From Anisakis pegreffii (taxonomy: Eukaryota; Nematoda; Chromadorea; Rhabditida; Anisakidae): a stretch of 64,000 nucleotides of DNA. This document shows, in pieces, positions 36,594 to 48,400 of this stretch. Where the stretch lies: positions 98,327 to 162,326 of the forward strand of contig JAPYMA010003033.1 of assembly GCA_035041965.1 (NCBI GenBank). The letters run 5' to 3'. The notes beneath the pieces were generated by a model. That model was not told the origin of the DNA, ran no database searches, and worked only from the letters and a program-made list of their open reading frames with translations. How positions within the stretch are numbered: the stretch's first letter is position 1; each line of letters opens with the position of its first letter. The position numbers and the translations under genes are program-made.

Positions 36594-39500
36594 TTTAGTT
36601 CGGGTTTTAGTTTTGACGTGATTGATGTGGTTCAGTTAAGTTAGAGATTAAAAATCTTTCCTAGAATGAACACGTAGACCAGGTGGCATCTTTCATGGAA
36701 ATTACTAGAATTTAGAACAAACACTTAATTTTTTGACATGTTGAAAAATGATTTTAAGTAACGCACGTTTTGGTGAACACATCTAGCAAAATCAATCTCT
36801 TTGATTAATATTCCGAAACTCCGAAGCTCTTAGCATGAACCACTCAAATTTCTGATCAACAGAGCATTTGTAAGGTTAGATTAAGACGTTGGGTCCGCCT
36901 TTAATAGAGTTCTATGTAGGAATCATTTGCGTGTTGCTCTATGATATGATCAACGGAAAATTTTCACAGAACGCTTTTCGGTTTCAATATCGAATCGTAT
37001 AAAATGCTTCAACTGAATTCGTTATCATCCTTTACGTGTTCCCCAAATTCATGCTCTCTAATCCCCGGCTGATTTGTTCAGACGGTCACTGATAAAACCC
37101 ACCATTAGAATAGCGTAATTAATACGTTCATACTTCGTTCAGATTTTAGTTTTCGTGGATTATCTTTAATTCTTCATAAATTCAGATATTAGTTTGTCAT
37201 CTCTCAAAATCTTTCATATTCGATGTTTGCCACAAATCGCTATTATTCAGTGCTTAAGCAGATTTAGCGATTAGCTCAGATATCGTGTGATTTTTGCGAT
37301 TCACACCAGGAAGATTCAATAAATGAAAGGTTGATCGATTGCAAACGTAAAAGGTGATCTCTATTGTGAGTAAACTGCTTATTTGCGGACTCATATCCAT
37401 TCAAGATTGATGCACATTTTCGACCAAGCAACTGAGTTCGATCAGCACTCTCATTGTCAGAAATCTGTCACAAAAACATCTCTGAATGCTACTTATCGCT
37501 TCAAAATGCTCAAATGTTGTTGAGTGAAAAGAACCGGATTATTCATTTCGTTGGAACGAACGTTTGAATCGAGTGAAAATTCGAGCTGTGATTCATTCGT
37601 TTGGATTGAACTCCTTTGGAGGTTTTGGTGCTTAGCACTGCCACACTAGTGTGTGCGCATTGTTTGTGATTAGCTTGGCTTAAACGATGTTGTTGTGATG
37701 AGGATTAAAGCGATAAATCTTCATCATTAAAATGCCACAAATACCTCGACGTTTCACTCCAAGTGTTCATTGCACTCCGACGCAGAGTTTGTTTTGATTG
37801 CCATTCGGTCAGTTTAAATGACGACAATCTACGCAAGGAGTTCAGGCGCTCATGGATCTCGTATAGATTATCATATTTCGTGGAAGATTTGAACGTGCTG
37901 TTGAAGTTTATCGGTTTTTCAGTGGTTTAATTTGCGCATAGTATCTCTATAGCTTGTTATTAGATGTGATGTGATGCGGCGATAAGATACAATATGATAC
38001 GATATGCCTGGTCGAATATATGAAAACAAACTTCAGCTAAAATTCATTTGAAATTTCAGTTGAATTCTCGAGAAGGAAAGCAAAAATTTTCTGTTTTTCT
38101 GTAATCCATTTGAGCAAACATGATGGATCATTTCACAAATCTCACACGTGAACGAATTTTATAAGTTTAAAACCTATTACGCAATTCAGTAACAGTTGCT
38201 CGATTTTAAAAATAGCGAAAAACGGATTGTCTCATATTTTTGAGAAATGCAAATGGAAATAAATCGTTTCATTGCCTCCGATAACTCATTCCGTTTCCCT
38301 AAACACTAGCTCGAAAAATTTTTCCATGGCTTTTGTCTTTCGTCTCGTTTGCTGCAGCGAACAAAATTTTCGACGAAACTGAGCAAATCTAAATCATTGT
38401 TTCCTCTCAAAAACGAAACAGATGATGAATATGAATAAAATTTAGTGCTGAGTCCAGTAAACAACGCAATGAAACGATAAAAAGCGAGCGACAAAACGTG
38501 AAGAAATTTACGACTGAGACGTCGTTCCGCCCGGAATAAATAAAGCAGATTTTAAGGAAACCAAGATATACATTTATTCTTCGCATTGCGTTTGTACTCT
38601 TCGCATCGCATTCTACTCATCCACGTTCATGCAGAGACATTGAGATTCGCTGCTTGCTTGCTTGGCTTTTAGCAACTCCAACAGATCTAATTAGTTGGAA
38701 GTATTCATCAGTTTGAGCAGTTAATTAGACAGCTTCGTATCTTTATTGTGGTGATATTTTTGAAAAATCAGTTTCAAGCTCTTCTTAGCTACTCACCTAC
38801 TCAACCATTAAATCCATCAGATTTCTTGTGAAGTTGTTCATTTCCCATTCTATCCTAATTGCCGACGAGTCTTAGGTGTGATATTTTTGTCGTCGTCATT
38901 TCATTTGTTTCCGTAGGCAGTGAATGTGTTCTCATAATAAATATTTGATGATTCCACGTAGTGATTTATATTCTGCCCAAACTGAATGCACAAAAACGGA
39001 TTAAACCTTAGTGGACAACCTTCAGAATTGCAGGTTTCCGCCCGTAAATAGTCTATTATAAACTAAGTAATATTCTCGTTGCAGTAAACAAAGTAATACT
39101 TTGTGACAAATGAATTTATTTGACGTTTCATAAATAGAAAACTGATGGAATTGAGAACGGAATTATTGACAAGTGCCATATTTGCGTTGAAAGATGCTTT
39201 GAAATTGAGCGTATGCACTGAGGACAGATTGATTCCGATAGTGTGTTACTGATAAATTGAACATATCCAAAACTGACTTGTCAGTATTTACTTGTCGACG
39301 GAATTTTTTTTCAACTTGTCGCAGTAAATGCACGATGCGCTCGTTGATATCTATCCAAATGAAGTGATGGAAAAAATTTGAGGAAAAATTCCGACAATAA
39401 TAAGAATGAATGAATGTATTGGCTAATAGATGGATAATAGTTTCATTTGATCACGGCATCGATTTTGATCAAACTAGAACCACTTTGTTGATTACTAAGC

Positions 39501-42500
39501 TTCATATCTTGTGATGTTCAATTGAACCATTAGAAATTGACGCCTGTTGTATTTTTAGCTTTAATGTGCCTTAATATAATGCAAAGATATTCCATTCGTG
39601 CGAAATTAAGACCAATATGATTGTAATAGCGTATAATAGTAAGCAAGATCATTATTATATGCAATTAAGATTATTATTTGAAAGGAAGCGACTAATGAAA
39701 TGTTTTATTCACATTTTTATTGATGCCCAGGTGGCCGACCGTACCAATCGACGTCGGGCAGTAGCCAAGGAGCATTAGTTTAGGTGACATGTTGTGCACA
39801 TTAAAGAAATTCTTTGGCATTGTTTGCGTGCGTGCTTTAGGATCATCGATTCCCTTAATGAGTTACATTTTAACGACGACGTGATGAGTAGTGGCTTCTT
39901 AGTTTTAATTTAAACCTTCTGATGACATTTGTCATAAATGTCGTTTTGGGCAATTGATGATTGAGAGGCTTTACTGACATTTCGCGTAATGAGGCATGGT
40001 TGAGTTGAGTGCATCAATCATTTTGCATTCCGCTATTAGTTAGTGGGTTTTGCTCTACTTAAGTAGAACATTTCCTTCGACACGGGGCTGAATTTCACGA
40101 AATAATTCACGATTTGGACACTGTACACTCATAGATTTCACTCAAGTAATCGCAAAATAGCTGCAATCCATCATCAAAGAGTTGAAAACTCTCACGATCA
40201 GTTTAGACGATTATCCAAAAATTGTTGCATATGCTACGTTGACAATTGTTGCTGTTATTTCATATGTTCACAAAGCAGATTTTTCTGGTGCCATATGAAC
40301 GCCTAAATGGAATAAGTGGATTTAGTTGAGCAGTTGAAATGATGGCTTTTCAAGTGATCGTTTATCAAGCAGTGGAACATTTGAGTAAAGTCAAATGTCG
40401 TCATAAGTTAGTAGTAGTAACAAGAACACTCTCCTTTGACATTAACGTCAAATGCCATCGTAATGTTACTTTCCCAGTCGAAAATGACCACTAAAATGTT
40501 GCCGTAGTAAGTTGAAATATAGTCGGAAGAAGCGGAAAAGTCGATGTGTGGCGAGTTTGATTGAGTAAATGAACTGGCGATCTGCTGCTATTTTCCGATA
40601 TTTTCGATCTATCAGTATAGCCAAATTAAGACTCGTACAGCTTCCATCCTGTCATTATTACCTACCACTATAAATGATTCTTTCTTCCGATAAATCTTCC
40701 AGTTATCGTCTATAATCATTTAAGAAGCTCCACAGTTTCTTGCGATTAAATGCAATTCGCATCGAAAATACAAAACAACTCTTATTTATTGCATTCAACA
40801 ATTGCGATGGTAACAAGAACACCTCCATCAGCGTTAACTGTAAATGCCTTGATCTGTTACCCTTCCAGTTTTATTTTGCTCTCAACCTCCTGTCAGCAAA
40901 ATTCGCTCCTCTGGGAAACTGAACTTTCAACCTTGTATTCACCTTAGACACTGTCATTTGTTCACGACTAGCCTCACCCTGTCGAATGACCCCTTAAACT
41001 CTGTCGTTGAATGCGTCTAATCCGTAGGAAGTTGTTTGGTCAAATGATCAAATGATCATACTGCTTCACTTGCTCCTAATCAGTCTTTCATGTTAACTTC
41101 TCTAAACCTTAATAAGAAAACATTCGAATCATTCAGCATCAATGAGTATTACGATATTGTCGCTGAGTTTACATACACTACTCGTGCTTGAATGCTTTCC
41201 ATTTGTGAATGCATTCATCAAACATTATCATCGAAATTACGCAAATTTTGTTGAAAACGCATCATATCATCAGGATGTATTACGTCAATATCGTTAATTA
41301 TGTCAACCGGTTGCATTCAGTGGTCAACAACATCTAGTCGCCTACTGATTTGATACAATTATCGTTGCTAGGTGAATTGCGATCAGCTGAGGTGAGGTGT
41401 GATGGCGACAAATTCAATTTGTTGCGCATGTTGAACCTTGAAATTGAGTTTTCGCTATTTTTCGGTACTGAATCTGCGCTCAAACTCAATCGGAAACGTT
41501 GATTTTAACAAATTTGTGAGCGAATTCGTTTCGTTTAGCAGACTTTCTCTCATCGTCAAACTTTTATTGGCTTCAGCAATGATGAGCTCTAATCAGTGAA
41601 TTTCTTTGGGCACTATTCAACAACACCTTTTGTGTTCATTCGACTAGCTTACAAATTCAATAAGGCGTCGCAGATGATTCATTTATCAATTCTGAAAATC
41701 CAATTTCCTCTTTTCATCAAACCACAACAACAGAAAGTTCCGTTATATTGTCAGTGTTTGGAAATGAGTGTTTGATAACGAGATTTGAGCGTGTTGTTTA
41801 CGTCATCATCTTGTCGCCTTTTCTGTACCTCATTCACTCATTTTGTTTTTTGTTCAGCCTTTCCCCAATCAACGCAAAATTAACTTCATTCAAAGCATAT
41901 TCGTCACAATTCACTCAAATTAACTCTTCCGAAAACCTTTCGTATGAATCAATTTGCATTTCATCATTTTGCACGGTAGTGCATTCATTATTAGTCGGGT
42001 GAAATCGAATCAAACTCATTTCTTTCTTTACAAAGCAAAATTCCGTGAAAATGTGTCGCTGTTCGACTAAACTGATTCAATTACATTGTTATAAATTTGT
42101 TCACTAAATAAATTTATTCGACTTTTTGCATAAAGTCGAATAGACAAACTTGAAAAACTGTGCTCGTAAGATTCCTAGAAGCAATAAAAGCCAAACCACC
42201 AACACTCCAGGTTAGAATATTGCTGAAAAATGTTCGGTGACAGTGGTTTAACGGCGGTGGTTTATATTTTGGTGTGATTGATTTTGGGATTTTGGTGTGA
42301 TTGATTTTGTGTGTGTGATTTGCGGTGTGATGTTATTTATTTGAAACTTCTTATTTGTGATCGCAAATTTTTCTCATCTTCAATGATTTGGTGGTATAAA
42401 GGCAAAATATGTGTGTTGCTGGTAAAGCTAACAAATAAGTAAGTAAGTAAATAAATGACGGCTAAAAATAAATGCTCCTCTCTCATAGTAAGAGTTCTGA

Positions 42501-43550
42501 TCTATTTTCAAAAGCGATGGATTAAAATAGATTTGAGAAAGTCATCCATTGCGCCGAAGTGAAAGCGCATCGCATATGTTGGTTGATTTATGTTGTTTTA
42601 GGGAGTTTTTATGTGATCGAAAATGTTCATTCAACTGCTTCGTTGTTTTATTCGACGCATCTATTTTATTGATAAATATGTCAGTGTTTTTTTAGAATGT
42701 GAAGTTTTGGGCATCTCAAATCTTTCATCGATAATTTTAAAGAACGATTTCAAAAAACTGATTTGATGTGAGCAAATGATTTTTAGAGATTACAGCATTT
42801 GAAACATTTCAACGATACAATTTTTGACGCAAACAGCGAATAGAATTATTTCTCAAGGAAGCGCTTTTTACTGAGTGAGAAAAAGTATCGTGAAGCTTTA
42901 TTCCATCGTTGGATAAAAAATTGAATTTATCGTTCCTTTCATTCACCTAGAAATGCTTGCCTAGTTGTCTGAAATTCTGCCACAGAATAACCACTTCAAC
43001 TTGATTCATAATCTCTTAGCGTTGAAATTTTTGTTTGATCGTCGCCGGTTTTATGTTTCCTCAGCTGAAGCTGTTACTTGCCGCTACTTTCTTGTCGTCG
43101 TTACCCTGCTGCTGCTGCAATAAACGATTGCATCGCTAGATAAAAACTTATTATGCTGATCACGCGAATGCCGCAATATACTGATTGGATGAGTTCATTC
43201 GTACTTCGATGACTGCTGCTGCTGGTCTGTCTGCACAGAGCCAACCAGCCAAGCATTATGATTAGTTTGCGTTCTTCTAATGTGCTCATAAAAAGTCATG
43301 GTTAGTGTGGCGATTTAAATGACTACTTCAGATGGCGATATTTATTTGCTTGCATTCATCACTTTCAGAAACAATGTAACAAAACAGTGCAATGCTTATC
43401 GCTTTCTCTTTCTTTCTTTCCAAAAAAAAAGCAAAACAAAAATAACTTAATAATGCACTTACGTATGTCGATTTATCTCAAGTAGCAGCAGCAACAGCAT
43501 CAGCAGCTCATTGCTGAAAATAAAATAAATGCTATTGGAAATTGAAACAG

Positions 43551-43572
43551 CTGACTGACTGACTGACTGACT
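43551..43572. repeat. CTGA microsatellite
   Basis: Five or more CTGA units in a row. Confidence 0.85.
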
Positions 43573-44434
43573 ATTGCACTCTTATTGTCCACTTGGAAAT
43601 CGTCATATGCTGTTAGCTGTTAGCTGTCCGCTCATTTCGCTCATTTTATTCAGAGTGTCTCTTCCTTTGCACTGATTATCACATGAGATAAGCAGAAGTG
43701 ATTCATTTATTGAAAATGGTTTTCAGTAGCTGCCAATAACATTGCATACGTAAGTTTAGATATGTGTAAACTCGAACGTCCGCTATCGCTATTCCGCCAT
43801 TCGCTAATAGCGGACTAGTGGAATAGCGCACTATTGCCCAACACTGCACACATTCATAGTACTTACCTTGTCTGGAATTATTTAGATACAATCAGCTCGT
43901 TAAATTGTTCATGTTTTGAAGTGTTTGATGTTTTCATAGTCAAACAATAGCACTGAGTCACTTTTGTTAGCCATTCAATCGTTGTAATTAGCTGAATGAT
44001 TCATAATTGTTATGGCTTAAATGGAATGATGTCATATCCTGAATATGATATTTGCACATCATTCACTTTCAACAATAGTCCTTGTTATTTGAGTTGTTAT
44101 TGACATTTTGATCACAATTAATATTGAATAATATTGTTACTGTTGTTGTTATTATTATTATTGTGTTATTATTGTTATCTTGATTACTATTCACTCATTA
44201 CATTATTACATTTACTCCGAAGGAAGCCTCTCTTTTTGATAGTTCCATCGCAAAGCACATTCACTTTTCATTAGATTTGTTCCATGTCTAGCCTATAAAG
44301 CGTACAGAGTTATCGGTGGTTCTATGAACTCAACTCCGGTCAAGCTATTGATAATAAAGTATTCGTTAATCAGTCACTTGTAGAAATGATTCCTTGATGC
44401 TCTTAATGTGCTGGCTTATTCTTCAAACGAATCT

Positions 44435-44702
44435 CCTCTATCTGATAGAAAAGATTATCTGGAGATCACTGTTAATCATGAAACAGTTCATAGTATGACG
44501 AAGTTACTCAAAATGTATCAACACACTGTAACATTCAATCACCCTTTATGAAATTTGCCACCCTTTATGATGATGATTCGTCTAAATCCAACATTTTCAT
44601 AAGATTGGTTATTTTGATGATGAAATATTATCGCTTAAAATAAAGATATTTGAGCTGTTTACACTCAAAGACTTAAAGGATCAGTTTATAAAGGATTGAA
44701 AG
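44435..44702 (+). repeat. Duplicated segment, copy A
   Basis: About 268 bases from CTCTATCTGATAGAAAAGATT to AAAGGATTGAAAG recur in the same orientation at 45655-45921 with roughly 90-95 percent identity by eye. A shorter, more diverged part (ATCTCTATCTGATGGGAAAG) is present at about 44805-44875. No coding frame is evident. Confidence 0.9.
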
Positions 44703-45264
44703 TGCTATAAAGTTGCTCATATCCTATTACAATCATAATCAACAACGAAGAATTTATATTTTGAAGGTGTCATCCACTAAAAATAATCTTATTTTTGAGT
44801 CTTCAAAAGAATCTCTATCTGATGGGAAAGAATATCTATAGATCACCATCATCAGTACAGATCATAATATGACCATCATCAGTAATGTTATTGTAACAAC
44901 ATTCGTAATGTTATGGCTTAAATCGCAAATATTTCCATATGCATTTAAGACATATCGGCAAATATTTCCATCCTCTTTCCAGAATCGTTTGCTTTTTCAT
45001 TATCGTTTGATAGGATAAGGTGATATATCACTAGTATTTCCGTTCGATGCAATCAGACCAATTATTTCCAATCCTAAGCAATGCTATCTATTTATAGAGT
45101 CAACTCAAATGATATACAAAATAATCATTCCTGTTTGAAGTTATACATTTGCATCGCTTTCATATGAATAGATTGAAATCAAAGTGACCATGCTGAATAC
45201 AATGACATCCATGAGCTCTTTGAAACAATACTCAGAAAACTTGTCGTTTATTTTGATGTCATTT

Positions 45265-45334
45265 TTAACCCTTTCAATTCAACCCTTCAACCTTCAACCC
45301 TTCAAGCCTCACATTTTCAACCCTTCAAGCCTCG
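45265..45334. repeat. TTCAACCC short tandem repeat
   Basis: Imperfect tandem copies of CCCTTCAA or CCTTCAACC, with an internal CCCTTCAAGCCTC duplication. Confidence 0.7.
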
Positions 45335-45450
45335 TTAATATATTGAATCGCTGTAGTTTATAACATATCGGCAAAGATGATCCTTCTTATTGTCCGGATG
45401 ATCTTCTCTTGGACACAGATGATCTGAAACAGATGTGTAATTGATTTCAG

Positions 45451-48400
45451 AACAGTAGCTGATCACGAGATGCGTCAACCACTGCGTTCGCAATCGTTCA
45501 AGCATCGTCCGCGACCTGTTGTCGAGATCAGGCGATGTCCAAATGACGAAGGACCACGTGAGCGAAGAAAATCTACACCGAACGTCTCACGACGAAGCAG
45601 TATCACAACGCGGTTAACTTTTACGTGATTGACACTCATCAGTAATATTACTGTTCTCTATCTGATAGAAAAGATTATCTGAAGATCGCTGTTAATATTA
45701 AACAATTCATAGCATGACAATTTACTCAAAATGTATCAACACACTGTAACATTCAATCACCCTTTATGAAATTTGCCACCCTTTATGATGATGATTTGTC
45801 TAAATCCAACATTTTCATAAGATTGGTTATTTTGATGATAAAATATCATCGCTTAAAAAAAGATATTCGAGCTGTTTACACTCAAAAAGACTTAAAGGAT
45901 CAGTTTATAAAGGATTGAAAGACAGACACTCAACAGCATATTTCTCTATCAATGATACAAATCAAATGAGAATTTATTTGTTATGGTCGTATTCCATGTG
46001 ACATTTATGTGACAGTTTGTAAATTAGTGGTACTTCTTAATGTTATCTTGTTTCGTCATGCTGACGCATACTACAGTGAGTATCTTAACGAATGATTCAG
46101 CTAAGTGAATAAAGAAGAGGTGTTCGTCCATTTCAGATGTCGTACGGACACACCGCGAACCGATGTATGGCCAGAGGCAAAGAAAACGAGTTGCATTGAA
46201 GAGCGATTCTTGAGGCTGCCAGATTCTGAGGACTACACCCGAGTGAGACAGTTCAAGATTGATGAGAAAGGCGCAGTGGTTAGCCGCGGAGACTCATTCA
46301 GGCGTAAACGTATGCAGCAAGATGCAGGTCAATAGAATATCAACAGTTATCAGTATCTCTTTGATCAGTGGAGTATTGGTAGATCAGAAGATCATCTTAA
46401 TCTAGGCTCGCTCTTGAAAACTCCTTCCTCATTGGGGATCTAGAAAATACATTTCGAATGCAGTTTTCAAGGAGCATTCAGCCATTTTGAACGAATTCTA
46501 CCGTATTTGAAAAATTTATTTACTACAATAAAATCGATTATACGCTTACCTCAATGAATATCCGACAATGCTCGAACGAATAACCTATAAATTGTGCTGA
46601 CATCGTATTTCATAATCTCCTAGCACGAATGCACTTTGCAATGAGGACGTAGCACATGTTTACCGATACAAAATGATGAATTAGAGCAGTTTTCAGAAGC
46701 GTTCATTCGCAATGTTTTAGTGGTTTGTCGCTGACATCACGATATTTTTCAGCTAATTGCATTCATAAATCAATACTAGAGTGCATTCACTTGATTAATT
46801 CCACAAATGTTTGTGGAATCAACTACTGACCCAAGGCAAGCAGCAGCCAAGACATTGATCTTGAAAACATGCGCCGCATGACTTTTTTCCAAAATAACAT
46901 TATTCATTTGGGAATTCAAGCCATTCGTGGAGTAGTTCCTTCATTCCATATACAAACACACGAATGAGTTACAGATATCACAAAAATTGTTAGAGATCAA
47001 AAGTTGAACAAATTCATATATTTGCTGCAAAGATGAAGCTAAGTTTGCGGTAAGCGTTAACTTTTAGGGATTTGTTTCATTTTCCAGCCAAATTCTTCGT
47101 AAACGACACAATTTGCGTGCAAGTTTTCCGAATGCATAAATTAATTCACATAAACACGTCAGTTTCACATTCGTTCCTCACACACAATCAGTTAGCTACC
47201 AATTCTACAATGGATATGTTTTCATTCAATTCAGCAAATCTCTCCGATTACTAAACAGATGTCGTCGAAAGAGTAAAATATTGCTTGCAAACCAAAAAAT
47301 AACTAGTTCACGATCAACGTCAACATTCTGTGTCATTCTTACCAACAAACTCGTCCATTTTCGCGTAATAAAGTTATCCGATTCGATTAGTTCTTCGGCC
47401 ACTAACGAGACAAGCAAATTCAAAATGTGCTGATGACTGTTTTTTGTTTTAGAAGTAATTGAATCGCTCTGTTGAACAAATGAAATTCAGTCACATAAAT
47501 CAGATTTGTCGACAGTGAAACGAGTAAATTTCAATATTTTGCAAAATTAGATTTGTCAGCGTAGACGTTCAAACTATCGCACGATTCAGTACTCACTAAG
47601 AAAAGGTTCATCCATACGTAAAACGTTACAATACGAGATTATTTTCACATATCACTGATTGCAATAATGAACACAATTACGATGAGCATACACATACTTA
47701 TGCAGTCTATTACCTGTTTGTTATTCTATCAGTTTAAATCATGACAATTCATAAACACCTCGTTAAATACAACTCATCGCCTGTTGCTAATATGAACGTA
47801 GTGATTGCTCTATAGTGATCAATTTGTATGAATGAGCGCGACTGCGCTATTGAATTGAGATATATCCCCAGAAAATAGCTCCACCACCTCAGGAAAGTAA
47901 AATCACTCGACAAAGTATATATTTTTCTAAATGAGGAGATCCAGCTGGGTCGACTGATGCAAAAAAATTCATATGTTAGTGGGCAAACTTGAGCTTACGG
48001 TAGCCTTGAAGGTGCCAGCCACCCCAGATAGTATTAATAAAATGCCTATATCTCCTCAACTAAGTCAAATTACTCACGATCAGTAAAATTTATAATATTC
48101 TGAATCTAAGGAGGGATTCATATGTTCGTTCAGATGTTATTTCATTCAAATACCTAGTGAAAATGAAGACTTGAGAGAATAACCAGTGAAATTACAGTGC
48201 TACAATGTGGTTCCCCACCACGGTCAGTTCCGTTGACCGAAGTGGCTACTCGTGAAGATCCTAAGTCGAGAAGCACGAGTCTCTCGAGCAACAACGAGTC
48301 CGTCAAAGAGCAACAACTACCAGAGCCACCCACAACAAGTCATGCTCCTGCCTATAAGGTAACAATATTCTCACTCTCGATAATCAATTCATTCAACGGA

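Larger units (their letters stand above)
17255..45450 (+). other. About 28-kb putative RGK intron with antisense exons and repeats
   Basis: If the upstream exons belong to the GTPase gene, this interval is one intron. Items supported within it are listed separately: a possible hammerhead-like motif at 18.46 kb, minus-strand exons at 21.0-24.0 kb and 29.4-31.4 kb, an alternative first exon at 28.94 kb, microsatellites, and a duplicated segment at 44.4 kb. From 31.5 to 44.4 kb only AT-rich sequence and short frames were seen. Protein-like minus-strand frames at 32017-32283 and 34418-34675 lack phase-consistent neighbours. Confidence 0.5.
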
